In this document: one piece after another, positions 51,890 to 60,314 of the stretch
How the letters are laid out: each line of letters begins with the position of its first letter
Position numbering within the stretch: position 1 is the first letter of the stretch
Assembly: GCA_945871915.1 (NCBI GenBank)
Contig: CAMBXO010000001.1
Coordinates: forward strand, 248,001 to 312,000
Origin: Singulisphaera sp. GP187
Lineage (GTDB): Bacteria; Planctomycetota; Phycisphaerae; Phycisphaerales; SM1A02
DNA: 64,000 nucleotides
Direction of reading: 5' to 3'
Made by a program: the position numbers and the translations under genes
Notes under the pieces: model-generated
Database searches by the model: none
Told to the model about the DNA's origin: nothing
The model's input: only the letters and a program-made list of their open reading frames with translations

Positions 51890-53443
51890 TCACTCCCACT
51901 CAATGGTGGCAGGCGGCTTGGTGCTGATGTCGTACACCACGCGATTGACCCCCCGCACTTCATTGACAATTCTGCTTGAAATGCGAGCCAACACATCCCA
52001 TGGAAGCCGACAAAAGTCGGCCGTCATAAAGTCCGTGGTCTCCACGGCCCGAATGCCAACCACGCTGTCGTAGGTCCGCCCATCTCCCATCACGCCAACA
52101 CTGCGAACGGGCAGCAACACCGCAAACACCTGACTGGTGCTGCGATACAAGTTGGCCGCCTGAATCTCCTCAAGCACAATGTGGTCGCACTCTCGAAGCA
52201 ACGCGAGCCGCTCACGCGTGACATCACCGATCACTCGCACCGCAAGACCGGGGCCCGGGAAGGGGTGGCGCCACACCAGTGATGGCGGCAGGCCAAGGAC
52301 TTCACCGAGCTGACGAACTTCGTCTTTGAAGAGGTCTCGTAACGGCTCGACCAACTCGAAGCCAAGATCTTCTGGAAGTCCACCCACATTGTGGTGCAAT
52401 TTGATATTCGCGGCACTGCCCGCATGACTCTGCCCGCTTTCGATTCGGTCGGGATACAGCGTGCCCTGTGCAAGGAATTTGACGCCACCTCTCACCTCGG
52501 CGGCCGCCTGCCGAAACACCTCAATAAACCGATGACCAATCCGTCGACGCTTTTCCTGCGGCTCTTCAATGCCTGCAAGGTCGGCAAGGAAAGCATCGCT
52601 GGCATCCACCACACGCAACTCCGCATCAAAGTGATTGCGAAATGCACTTTCAACCACCTCCCGCTCATTCTTCCTCAGCAGACCATTGTCAACAAATATG
52701 CACGTGAGTTGCGTATGAACTGCTCGAGCGATCAACGCCGCCGCCACCGCGCTGTCCACTCCGCCGGACAGACCGCAGATCACTCGGTTCTTTCCAACTT
52801 GCCGGCGCACACGATCCACTTCTCGATCGAGAAAATCCGCCATCGCCCATGTACCCGTGCAACCGCAGGCTTCCTGCAGAAAATTTCGAAGGATGTCTTC
52901 GCCACAAGGCGTGTGCGTGACTTCCGGATGAAATTGAACTCCCCAAAACGCTCGATGCCGATGCTTCACCGCAGCACATGTGCAACTGGGCGTGCTGGCA
53001 AGAATCTGAAATTCATCTGAGAGTTCGGTCACCTGATCGCCGTGGCTCATCCAAACAGTGGTCGGACTGGCAATGCTCTTCAACAGACCGCCGTCCTGCA
53101 TGACATCCAGCCGAGTTCGGCCAAATTCCCGTGCAGGCGCCTTGCCCACTTCACTTCCAAGAAGCGAGCACCCCAGTTGCATTCCGTAGCAAATTCCAAG
53201 CACCGGAACACCCAGATCAAAAATGGCCTTGTCGCAAGTCGGTGCTCCCCGTTCGCTCACACTCGACGGCCCCCCGCTCAGAATAATTCCCTTGGGTTTC
53301 ATCGCCCGAAGGCTCTCAATCGAGTCGCTTGGCGAAACCAGAAGGCTAAACGCACCCGCTTCGCGAATCCGCCGGGCGATCAATTGCGAATACTGGCTTC
53401 CAAAATCAAGAACAAGGACTGTGTCAGGGGTGGCAGGAATCAT
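51890..53443 (-). CDS. guaA: GMP synthase (glutamine-hydrolysing)
   Basis: Converts XMP to GMP. The 517-residue protein has a glutamine amidotransferase domain ([18 protein letters not shown], nucleophile Cys in [14 protein letters not shown]) and the ATP pyrophosphatase domain with the P-loop [10 protein letters not shown], then the dimerisation domain with [13 protein letters not shown] and [18 protein letters not shown] 53443 is preferred to a longer TTG-start frame. TACCAT lies 21 nt upstream. It is divergent from the small lipoprotein gene, with 38 nt between starts. Confidence 0.95.
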   Translation of the reverse strand: MIPATPDTVLVLDFGSQYSQLIARRIREAGAFSLLVSPSDSIESLRAMKPKGIILSGGPSSVSERGAPTCDKAIFDLGVPVLGICYGMQLGCSLLGSEVGKAPAREFGRTRLDVMQDGGLLKSIASPTTVWMSHGDQVTELSDEFQILASTPSCTCAAVKHRHRAFWGVQFHPEVTHTPCGEDILRNFLQEACGCTGTWAMADFLDREVDRVRRQVGKNRVICGLSGGVDSAVAAALIARAVHTQLTCIFVDNGLLRKNEREVVESAFRNHFDAELRVVDASDAFLADLAGIEEPQEKRRRIGHRFIEVFRQAAAEVRGGVKFLAQGTLYPDRIESGQSHAGSAANIKLHHNVGGLPEDLGFELVEPLRDLFKDEVRQLGEVLGLPPSLVWRHPFPGPGLAVRVIGDVTRERLALLRECDHIVLEEIQAANLYRSTSQVFAVLLPVRSVGVMGDGRTYDSVVGIRAVETTDFMTADFCRLPWDVLARISSRIVNEVRGVNRVVYDISTKPPATIEWE

Positions 53444-53481
53444 GTCGCATCCGGAGGAATTCCGATGGTACAAATGGAATG

Positions 53482-53820
53482 ATGTTCCGTCTCGCTCACC
53501 ATTGGATTCTTGCGGTCACCCTCTGCAATCTTGGTTGCAATTCCTCGCCATCCTTGGGCAGCGCAGAATCCTCAGCCCGCATGGAAGCCTTGATTCAAAG
53601 CGGAGCTAGTGGAAAGGAAACGGAAGTGCCCCGAATTCTCCCCTCCTTAGCAAGTGAGGATCCACTGGTTCGATGGACGGCTCAGCGATCTCTGCTGAAC
53701 CTCACCGGAACATGTAACGGCTATGACTGGGCGGCCAGTCGCCTTGATCGCCAACACGCCATTGAGGCGTGGGTGCAGTGGTGCAAGGACCACGGGCTCG
53801 CCCCGCACCGAGTGGGCTGA
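53482..53820 (+). CDS. Small predicted lipoprotein
   Basis: 112 residues of unknown function. The N-terminus [19 protein letters not shown] is a lipoprotein signal with lipobox NLGC. The mature part includes [16 protein letters not shown], and [21 protein letters not shown] suggests one HEAT-like repeat. Two ATG codons in tandem (53479, 53482) exist; the second has ACAAAT 6 nt upstream. It ends 2 nt before the RsbW-like gene. Confidence 0.6.
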   Translation: MFRLAHHWILAVTLCNLGCNSSPSLGSAESSARMEALIQSGASGKETEVPRILPSLASEDPLVRWTAQRSLLNLTGTCNGYDWAASRLDRQHAIEAWVQWCKDHGLAPHRVG

Positions 53821-53822
53821 CC

Positions 53823-54275
53823 GTGCAATCTGTATTTCACGAGCCGGAAGTTCACATGCAGATTCTCAGCCGTCCGGAGCTGCTCGCTCCGGTGCGGGCC
53901 ATGACCAACGCCATGGCCGCTCGAGTGGGTCTCAACGACATCGACGCGTGTCACCTTGCCTTAGCACTCGACGAAGCCCTGACCAACATCATTCGACATG
54001 GATACGACAGCGATCGCAACGGTCGCATTTGGATTGAGATGGGACCGCTTGCTTTGACACAAGGGCTGCGAATTGAAATCAAGGATCGCGCACGATCTGT
54101 GAATCCCGACGAATTGCAGGGACGCGATCTTGAGGACATTCGGCCCGGCGGACTCGGCATGCATCTCATGCGAACATTGGTGGATCGTTTTGAACATGCC
54201 AACCGACCCGACGGCGGCATGCAGATCGTGCTGGAGAAATCCTCCACACCCGCGAGCGTTTCGAACGCCTCATGA
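53823..54275 (+). CDS. RsbW-type anti-sigma factor / serine-protein kinase
   Basis: 150-residue GHKL-ATPase protein. The HATPase_c_2 signatures are ALALDEALTNIIRHGYDSD (N box with Asn) and PGGLGMHLMRTLVD (G1/G2 region). Such proteins bind sigma factors or phosphorylate STAS-domain antagonists; the neighbouring STAS gene (54316) fits a partner-switching pair. The GTG at 53823 is chosen over the longer frame that overlaps the lipoprotein gene. No sigma factor or PP2C gene is in the window. Confidence 0.83.
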   Translation: MQSVFHEPEVHMQILSRPELLAPVRAMTNAMAARVGLNDIDACHLALALDEALTNIIRHGYDSDRNGRIWIEMGPLALTQGLRIEIKDRARSVNPDELQGRDLEDIRPGGLGMHLMRTLVDRFEHANRPDGGMQIVLEKSSTPASVSNAS

Positions 54276-54303
54276 TGCGGTAGCAATTGCGTGCAGTCGC
54301 CAC

Positions 54304-54315
54304 TACTATGGGGCG
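54304..54315 (+). promoter_or_regulatory. Putative -10 box of a leaderless STAS gene promoter
   Basis: TACTAT at 54304-54309 lies 6 nt before the ATG at 54316, suggesting the STAS gene can be transcribed separately from the RsbW-like gene. Confidence 0.45.
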
Positions 54316-54663
54316 ATGAACGCTGGATCCACCCTTGAAATCGCGGTTGAAACTTCAGGCGAAACCACCATAGTGACGCCCAAAGGCGAAGTGGATATGG
54401 CCCGTTCCCCGCTGCTTCGAAAGAGCATCGCGGATGTGATGAAGGCCAAACCCAAGCGCGTGGTGCTCGACCTCTCGGGCGTTCCGTATATGGACAGTTC
54501 CGGATTGGCAACCATGGTCGAGGCGCTGCAGAATTCTCGCAAGAATCAAATTCCGTTGTTGCTTTGCAGCCTGACGCCGCGAGTCCGCAGCATTCTTGAA
54601 ATTGCTCGCCTGAATACCGTCTTCACGCTCTGCGACGGGCGCGCGCAAGCTTTGAACGGCTGA
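54316..54663 (+). CDS. STAS-domain protein (anti-sigma factor antagonist or MlaB-like)
   Basis: 115-residue STAS protein: ETTIVTPKGEVDMARSPLLRK, KRVVLDLSGVPYMDSSGLATM with the phosphorylatable Ser in DSSG, and SILEIARLNTVFTLCD. Two readings are possible: an RsbV-type anti-sigma antagonist (the RsbW-like kinase gene is just upstream) or the STAS subunit of an Mla lipid transporter (the MlaE permease is just downstream, 10 nt). The DSSG serine favours the anti-sigma reading. ATG 54316 chosen from TACTAT 6 nt upstream. Confidence 0.83.
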   Translation: MNAGSTLEIAVETSGETTIVTPKGEVDMARSPLLRKSIADVMKAKPKRVVLDLSGVPYMDSSGLATMVEALQNSRKNQIPLLLCSLTPRVRSILEIARLNTVFTLCDGRAQALNG

Positions 54664-54673
54664 GCAGGCCTTC

Positions 54674-55498
54674 ATGTCGCGGCTTTCGTCCACTGCTTCT
54701 GGGGTTGCCAACCGATGGGCGGATCAATGGATCGGCATCTTTGAGCTGATCGGCTCCATTACGCTTCTGGCCGGACTGGTTGCCAAGTGTTTGCATGCAT
54801 CGGTCATGCTTCGCAAGGTTCGATTCGGAATGCCCGCGGCCATTGCGCAAGTTGTTCGCGTGGGTGTTCGCAGCGTCTCGATTGTGATGTTGGTGTCTGG
54901 TTGCATTGGAATCATCCTTGCTTTGCAGACTTCGCCAAGTCTTGCTGACTTCGGGCAAACCGACAAGGTTGCCAACCTGATCGCTGTTGCTGTTTTTCGC
55001 GAACTCGGTCCCTTGGTTGCGGCAATCGTGCTCACCGGGTTTGCCGGCGCAAGCATTGCGGCGGAGTTAGGCACCATGGTGGTCGGCGAGGAAATCGAGG
55101 CACTGGAAAGCATGGCCCTTGATCCCATTCGATTCTTGGTTGTTCCACGCGTGGTCGCAGCGGCGATCAGTCTGGTGCTGCTTGCGGTCATCGGCGACCT
55201 CACCAGCGTGATCATGGGCGGTATGACTGGCGTTTTCTTCCTGGATATTCCTTACGAACTTTACAAGAGCAATACCATCGATCAACTTGATGTTGGCGAT
55301 TTCGTTTCCGGTCTTTTTAAGGCGGGTGTCTTCGGAGTCATCTTGGGTTTGATCGCCTGCCACAATGGGCTTCGCGTCACCGGTGGAGCCGCAGGCGTCG
55401 GCAAAGCGACCACAGAAACTGTGGTGCAGACAGTGGTCATGGTGGTGATTGCCGACCTTCTCTTTAGCGCGCTCTTCTATGCGTTCGGGTGGAACTGA
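54674..55498 (+). CDS. MlaE-family ABC transporter permease
   Basis: Inner-membrane permease of Mla/Mce-type phospholipid ABC transporters, 274 residues with about five or six membrane helices. The family motif VFRELGPLVAAIVLTGFAGASIAAELGTM is present, followed by VVGEEIEALESMALDPIRFLVVPRVVA. The ATPase (MlaF) and MCE subunit (MlaD) genes are not in this window. The gene may be coupled to the STAS gene 10 nt upstream. It converges on dprA. Confidence 0.88.
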   Translation: MSRLSSTASGVANRWADQWIGIFELIGSITLLAGLVAKCLHASVMLRKVRFGMPAAIAQVVRVGVRSVSIVMLVSGCIGIILALQTSPSLADFGQTDKVANLIAVAVFRELGPLVAAIVLTGFAGASIAAELGTMVVGEEIEALESMALDPIRFLVVPRVVAAAISLVLLAVIGDLTSVIMGGMTGVFFLDIPYELYKSNTIDQLDVGDFVSGLFKAGVFGVILGLIACHNGLRVTGGAAGVGKATTETVVQTVVMVVIADLLFSALFYAFGWN

Positions 55499-55540
55499 TT
55501 TCAAACTCGGCTGCGCGCGGTGCAGTTGAAGCATCGACCA

Positions 55541-56641
55541 CTATCGAAGTCGGATACCTGAAAGTTCAAGCATGGTCACCGCCGCCATCGCTTCAGCCGC
55601 GCCAAGGCCCGTGCGATCAGCCAGCGCGTCATAGTCAACCCGTCCTATTTCACGAATCACTGCAAGAACGCGCTGATGCGAAGTAGAGAGACCGGTCGCA
55701 GCCCCACCAATTCGATCAACGGGCGGCCGCAGCGCGCCGGCCACCAGCATGGGCGTTGCATGCAGTTGCTCACTGACATCGGCCACGCATGTCACCAGAG
55801 ATGCCCACCCCTCACGAATGGCGCGATGACAACCCGCACTTGAGGAAGAATCCGCGCGGCCAGGTACCGCCATCACTTCGCGACCATGTTCATCGGCAGC
55901 AATCCGACCAGTGATCAGCGCGCCCGAGTTCCTTCGGGCTTCTACCAGCAGCGTGCCCAGACTCAGGCCGCTAATAATTCGATTGCGACGAGGAAATAAA
56001 CCCGCCTCACTTGGAAAGAGAGTCGGAAACTCGCTGCACACGCACCCGCCCGCCTCCACAATGGCATCAAATAGTGGAGCGTGCTCAGGTGGATAGGGGC
56101 GGCCAATTCCACCAGCCAAGACCGCAATGGTTCGGCCACCATGTCGAAGCGCGGCTCGGTGGGCTGCGGCATCAATCCCTCGAGCACCACCTGACACAAT
56201 GGAAAACCCTTGGTCTGAAAGCCAACCGGCAAATCGATCCGCTTGTTCGAGTCCGTAACCGGTACAGGCCCGACTGCCAACCACCGCCACTGAAAATCGA
56301 TCCGCTTGGGTGAATGTGCCCCGCACCCAGAGACCAAGCGGCGCCCCAGGAATCACCTCCAGCAGAACCGGCCAATCTGGATCACCAGGCAGCAGACCGC
56401 ACACCCCAGCTTTCTCCATGCGAGCGAACTCCTGTTCCACATCGACTGCTCGTAAGGCCGCGTGCACCCTCGCCGCGGCAACGCTGCCAAGCACTTGACC
56501 TAAACCAGCGATCGATGCGCCCATGACTGCTGATGCGCCCCCGAATGCCTGCAACAATTTTCTCCCTTCCACGGGGCCAACTCCACCGGCCATCACAAGC
56601 GCCCAATGCTCTTTAGGAATGTCCTGCGGCGTGCGTGGCAT
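55541..56641 (-). CDS. dprA: DNA-processing protein DprA
   Basis: Loads RecA onto incoming single-stranded DNA in transformation. The 366-residue protein has the Rossmann-like DprA core: VAVVGSRACTGYGLEQADRFA, VSGGARGIDAAAHRAAL, TIAVLAGGIGRPYPPEHAPLF, FPRRNRIISGLS and VVEA-like LLVEARRNSGALIT. A winged-helix C-terminal domain (YDALADRTGL...EAMAAVTMLELSG) is present. TAGTGT lies 7 nt before the ATG. A ComEA-like protein is in the same window, so natural transformation is plausible. Confidence 0.93.
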   Translation of the reverse strand: MPRTPQDIPKEHWALVMAGGVGPVEGRKLLQAFGGASAVMGASIAGLGQVLGSVAAARVHAALRAVDVEQEFARMEKAGVCGLLPGDPDWPVLLEVIPGAPLGLWVRGTFTQADRFSVAVVGSRACTGYGLEQADRFAGWLSDQGFSIVSGGARGIDAAAHRAALRHGGRTIAVLAGGIGRPYPPEHAPLFDAIVEAGGCVCSEFPTLFPSEAGLFPRRNRIISGLSLGTLLVEARRNSGALITGRIAADEHGREVMAVPGRADSSSSAGCHRAIREGWASLVTCVADVSEQLHATPMLVAGALRPPVDRIGGAATGLSTSHQRVLAVIREIGRVDYDALADRTGLGAAEAMAAVTMLELSGIRLR

Positions 56642-56654
56642 CGCTGCGACACTA
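56642..56654 (-). promoter_or_regulatory. Putative -10 box of a leaderless dprA promoter
   Basis: TAGTGT (minus strand, 56649-56654) ends 7 nt before the dprA ATG at 56641. Confidence 0.45.
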
Positions 56655-56706
56655 CGGGATCAACCATAGCCCCTTGGACAATCAGTTCCTTTTTTCATGC
56701 ACTGAA

Positions 56707-57477
56707 TCAGTCTGAACCATGCGAACGCAGCCACGCTTGCACATCGTCGCCAGATTCGGTCCATGCGATGGCCGTCCCGTTGTCGAGCGTTTCAAGGCTC
56801 TCGGATGCGGCTGGTTCAAACGGAAGTGGTGGATCTGCCCACTGGAACATTTCCTGCTTTCCCGATTCGGCGGGCTGTGCAAAGTCCTGATTCTCAAGTC
56901 TCTCCGCAACAATCGTTTCGCGCTGGGCAACAATGGATTGGTGCCAGTGCGAAAGGTCGGCGGTCACGTGTGCATCAGACGGTCGCGGTGTCACTGCCAA
57001 GCCCATGATGAGCCCAAGAAAAACAATGGCCGCTCCGCCTCCCATCAGCCAGAGTCTGCGAGGTCCATCGGCCAGTCGCGTAAGCAGCGTGTCCGGTGCC
57101 GCTTCCGGCTGATAGTCGCCGGGCACAACCGTGTCTTCGATCCAATCACTCACCGTGTGTTCAATGCTTGTCGCCATCAGCAACGGTTCATCCCCCTCCG
57201 GCATCAAGTTCAGTTGACTGGCCGCCAGTCGCCGGAGCAGAGATCCATTTCGAGCCTCAAGATCGATCGTAAAGCGGCTGTACGCCTCGAGTCGTTTGGC
57301 ATTCATGCTCTCCCTCAATTCAATCGCAGAAAGTTGCTGTTTCAACTCATGCAGATTTCGCTCTGCGGGAAGCAAAGCCGACGCGATCATGATGGCAAGC
57401 CCGGCCATCGTGAAAAGCCACCCGGGGTCCATTCGAAAAAGCGGGGCGGTTCGCGACATACGTGACTCATCGGCCAT
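56707..57477 (-). CDS. Membrane protein of unknown function
   Basis: About 256 residues. One membrane helix is near residues 19-38 (WLFTMAGLAIMIASALLPA) and another near 140-160 (LWLMGGGAAIVFLGLIMGL); between them is a helical region (AERNLHELKQQLSAIELRESM) suggesting a coiled coil. The C-terminus is acidic and rich in Glu and Pro. No family is recognised. Three Met codons (57486, 57482 out of frame, 57477) crowd the start; 57477 is used. It lies between mdh and dprA on the same strand. Confidence 0.5.
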   Translation of the reverse strand: MADESRMSRTAPLFRMDPGWLFTMAGLAIMIASALLPAERNLHELKQQLSAIELRESMNAKRLEAYSRFTIDLEARNGSLLRRLAASQLNLMPEGDEPLLMATSIEHTVSDWIEDTVVPGDYQPEAAPDTLLTRLADGPRRLWLMGGGAAIVFLGLIMGLAVTPRPSDAHVTADLSHWHQSIVAQRETIVAERLENQDFAQPAESGKQEMFQWADPPLPFEPAASESLETLDNGTAIAWTESGDDVQAWLRSHGSD

Positions 57478-57544
57478 TCCATGCATGCAGCCTTACATTG
57501 GCTGCCTTTCGCCGGCCATTGGGGATCAACCCCAACCGCCTGAA

Positions 57545-58513
57545 TCAGCCAAGGTCTGGGAAAATCTTTCGAACCGACGCAACGAGGTCCTTCACATGTG
57601 CAATGGATTCATCCATGCACTTCTGCTCGGCCGGTTCAAATTGCACCTGCACCACCCGCTCCATTCCAGCCGCACCAAGGACACATGGCACACCCACAAA
57701 GTAACCCTTGCCCTTTTGGCCGGGTGCAACGCCGTAGGCATCTTCGCAATAGGCCGCACATGGCACGATGCGCTTCTTGTCCTTCACAATCGCCTCAACC
57801 ATTTGAATGGTTCCGCTTGCAGGTGCGTAGTACGCGCTGGTGCCCATCAATTGCACAATCTCGCCTCCGCCAACTTTGGCCCGCTGCACGCAGCGATCGA
57901 TGACCTCCGCGGAGAGCAATTGCTGAATTGGAATGCCATGCACGCTGGTGAATCGAGGCAGCGGAACCATGTCATCGCCATGGCCGCCAAGCAGCAACGA
58001 TTGAATGTCCTCAATGCTGCAGCCAAGTTCCATCGCCAGAAAGGTGCGGAAACGCGCAACATCCAGCGCGCCGGCCTGTCCAAGAATTCGGTTGGTCGGA
58101 AATCCCGTCACCTTCCATGCGGTGTACACCATGGCATCCAGCGGATTACTGACCACAATCACCACGCTGCCTGGCGCGTGCGTGGCAACCTGTTCGCTGA
58201 CGGATCGCACGATCTTGACATTGGTCGAAATCAAATCGTCTCGACTCATTCCCGGCTTTCGTGGAAGCCCCGCCGTGATCACAACCACATCGCTGTTGGA
58301 AATGTCTTTGTAATCGCTGGTGCCGATCACGCGGCTATCGAATCGCTCGATCGGACCGCATTGCATTAAATCGAGCGACTTGCCCTTGGCAACGCCCTCT
58401 CGCTCGGGAATGTCCACCAACACAATGTCGCCAAGCTCTTTGGCCGCCGCCCAGTGGGCGCATGTGGATCCGACATTTCCGGCACCGATGATGGAGATCT
58501 TGGCTCGTCGCAT
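57545..58513 (-). CDS. mdh: Malate dehydrogenase
   Basis: NAD-dependent oxidation of malate to oxaloacetate in the TCA cycle. The 322-residue LDH-like protein has the Rossmann GAGNVGSTCAHWAA, VLVDIPEREGVAKGKSLDLMQ, TAGLPRKPGMSRDDLI with the substrate Arg residues, VSNPLDAMVYTAWK and the catalytic His in LLGGHGDDMVPL. Start ATG 58513 is chosen from AGGA upstream and from family alignment; the longer frame adds 36 unlikely residues. TATTCT about 50 nt upstream may be the -10 box. Confidence 0.95.
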   Translation of the reverse strand: MRRAKISIIGAGNVGSTCAHWAAAKELGDIVLVDIPEREGVAKGKSLDLMQCGPIERFDSRVIGTSDYKDISNSDVVVITAGLPRKPGMSRDDLISTNVKIVRSVSEQVATHAPGSVVIVVSNPLDAMVYTAWKVTGFPTNRILGQAGALDVARFRTFLAMELGCSIEDIQSLLLGGHGDDMVPLPRFTSVHGIPIQQLLSAEVIDRCVQRAKVGGGEIVQLMGTSAYYAPASGTIQMVEAIVKDKKRIVPCAAYCEDAYGVAPGQKGKGYFVGVPCVLGAAGMERVVQVQFEPAEQKCMDESIAHVKDLVASVRKIFPDLG

Positions 58514-58613
58514 GGCAATCCTCGTGGTGGTGAGATGCCGCAGCTCAACCGGCTGCGAAGGGGTGAAAGAATAGCGATTCGCCGCATCGTAGGACGCCCG
58601 TTCACGCCGCATA

Positions 58614-58648
58614 AAACGCAACTCGGCCGCCCATGGAGAGGCGGCCGC
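58614..58648 (-). terminator. Terminator after tRNA-Ile
   Basis: CGGCCGCC and GGCGGCCG (58624-58647 in plus coordinates) form a perfect 8-bp stem with an 8-nt loop. On the minus strand, downstream of the tRNA, AGTTGCGTTTTAT follows. This is the likely end of the tRNA-Ile transcript. Confidence 0.65.
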
Positions 58649-58656
58649 GAAGCCAA

Positions 58657-58730
58657 TGCGCCAGAAAGGACTCGAACCTTCGACCTCGCCCTTATCAGGG
58701 GCGTGCTCTAGCCAGCTGAGCTACTGGCGC
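58657..58730 (-). tRNA. tRNA-Ile (anticodon GAT)
   Basis: Complete cloverleaf on the minus strand. The acceptor GCGCCAG pairs perfectly with CTGGCGC, discriminator A. The D arm is GCTC/GAGC; the anticodon stem CGCCC/GGGCG closes loop CTGATAA with anticodon GAT. The T arm contains TTCGAGT. CCA is not encoded. It stands alone and not in an rRNA operon in this window. Confidence 0.95.
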
Positions 58731-58799
58731 ATGAGGGGGCAGAGTATAGCGGCGACCCCGTTGGCCCCTGCCCCATCGATTCATGTGGTTTCAAGATGA
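58731..58799. other. Gap between tRNA-Ile and the secreted protein gene
   Basis: 69 nt with no recognised gene; it contains the upstream region of tRNA-Ile on the minus strand. No clear promoter seen. Confidence 0.5.
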
Positions 58800-59231
58800 T
58801 CAGCGCAGTGCGCTGTAGTGGCTCCGACCATCCTTGGAGACAGTCAATGTGGAGCCTGTGCTCGCAATTTCTTTGCTGGGGAACCAGCCCCATTCCGGAC
58901 GATCCTCAGATCCAAAGAACTCGAATTCCTGACTTCGAATGACGGACTGATTCATTTCGCAGCGAGCCGCCGCAATCTCGTGCAGATCACCGGGCTTCAG
59001 TTCAATCGGTGCATCACTCAGAACTTGATTCAATCGAGCCTCCACTCGTCGGCGCTGCGACCGAAGTTGCTGAGGTGTAATCACTCCCTCCTCTGCTGAT
59101 CGCACGAACCCATCCAGTCGTGCCGTTGACTGCACATACGCCTGCTTCTGCGGCTTGTCATCAGCCGCCCAAGCGCTCGATACGGACAACAGGGCCAGTG
59201 CAAGCGTGAAGGATGTTCGAATGGGTGTCAT
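58800..59231 (-). CDS. Secreted protein of unknown function
   Basis: 143 residues. A Sec signal peptide (MTPIRTSFTLALALLSVSSAWA) ends at an AWA site. The mature part is charged (LRSQRRRVEARLNQVLSDAP, EEGVITPQQL), with no recognised domain. ATG 59231 is used, 33 codons inside the longest frame, because the signal peptide starts there and AAGGA precedes it. It is followed by the tRNA-Ile gene on the same strand. Confidence 0.6.
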   Translation of the reverse strand: MTPIRTSFTLALALLSVSSAWAADDKPQKQAYVQSTARLDGFVRSAEEGVITPQQLRSQRRRVEARLNQVLSDAPIELKPGDLHEIAAARCEMNQSVIRSQEFEFFGSEDRPEWGWFPSKEIASTGSTLTVSKDGRSHYSALR

Positions 59232-59339
59232 GAGTGGATTCCTTGCAAGACCTCTTACGGCGTTTCCCAAGGTTTGTGAGACTGAACTGCAAGGGAATGA
59301 TGGCATGTCCACAGCAAAAATCGAGCCCATTGTTGCGAT

Positions 59340-60314
59340 TTACCACCCCGATATTCGGCCGACCACCGGCTCCAGAAGGTCTCGCAGGCTGATCACGCCC
59401 ACCGGTCGGTGCTGGTCCATCACCAAAGCCAGCGACGCTCCACCCTGCCGGAGAGCGTGCAGCGTGTCCATGGCTCCCATGGATCGAGGCACCCGCACGG
59501 CAGGCCGAGCAATGGAGGCTCGACTCCCCGTCGGCTCGGCAAGCAAGTCAATCGCGGAAATCATTCCCACGCACTCATTGGACGCATTCACCAGCGGATA
59601 GGACGCATGCAGGTTGGTTCGAAGGATCTCAAACAACATGAGTGTTGGGGCCTCCTCGGCAAGCGACGTGACTCGTGCCCACGGAGTCATCAGATCACCA
59701 GCGTTTCGACGGGCAAGTTCTACAACCCGTCCGGCCATGGCAACCTGTCGTTCATCCACGGTGCCTCGACTCTCACGCAAAAGATCCAGCACACGCTGTT
59801 TGGCATCCACCACTTCGCCCGGAGCCAAACCACATTGTCGAATTAGCCTTTGGCCCATCCACTCCAGAAGCGGAACGGCACCAATGCCTGTCAAGAGCCA
59901 ACGCACGCCACGGGCGATCGGCGCAACCTGCACCGTCCATGTATCGCAATGCACACGGAATATTTCTTTGGGCAGCGTTTCGCCAAAGACCACCAGCAGC
60001 GGAAGCAGAATGATGGCGTTGAGAATCATTCCAGCAAGAGGCGAGAACCCCCATGCATCCAGAATGTGCCCGATGGATACGGATGCCAGATATCCAACAA
60101 CGGTGTTGCCGATCAAGAGTGTGGACAACCACCGATTGGGATGTCGCAATTCTTCCAGCAGCACGCGTGCACGAAATTCTTTTCGCTCCGCCCGAATCGC
60201 CAGCCGCAGTCGATTGATGGTGTAACCACCCGTTTCAACGCCACTCAAAAAGGCCGAGGCAAGCAGGCTGAGAAGAAGGACGACCACGGATAGCACCATG
60301 TTGGTGTCGATCAT
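59340..60314 (-). CDS. CNNM/HlyC-type membrane protein with DUF21 and CBS domains
   Basis: 324 residues. Residues about 1-150 form the DUF21 membrane domain (VVVLLLSLLASAFLSGVETGGYTINRL, NAIILLPLLVVFGETLPKEIF with the conserved ETLPK). A CBS pair follows (about 205-320; YPLVNASNECVGMISAIDLLA, VMDQHRPVGVISLRDLLEPVV). The C-terminal CorC_HlyC domain is lacking. CNNM-family proteins transport or regulate magnesium and other divalent cations. The ATG overlaps the stop of the paired gene (ATGA). Confidence 0.83.
   Translation of the reverse strand: MIDTNMVLSVVVLLLSLLASAFLSGVETGGYTINRLRLAIRAERKEFRARVLLEELRHPNRWLSTLLIGNTVVGYLASVSIGHILDAWGFSPLAGMILNAIILLPLLVVFGETLPKEIFRVHCDTWTVQVAPIARGVRWLLTGIGAVPLLEWMGQRLIRQCGLAPGEVVDAKQRVLDLLRESRGTVDERQVAMAGRVVELARRNAGDLMTPWARVTSLAEEAPTLMLFEILRTNLHASYPLVNASNECVGMISAIDLLAEPTGSRASIARPAVRVPRSMGAMDTLHALRQGGASLALVMDQHRPVGVISLRDLLEPVVGRISGW

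Noticed and set aside
53823-54275. Reading the RsbW-like protein as a sensor histidine kinase
   Set aside because: It lacks a dimerisation/phosphoacceptor domain and is only 150 residues, as in anti-sigma kinases.
58624-58647. CGGCCGCC/GGCGGCCG inverted repeat as a mobile-element end or operator
   Set aside because: It lies just downstream of tRNA-Ile with a short T-run on that strand, so termination explains it.
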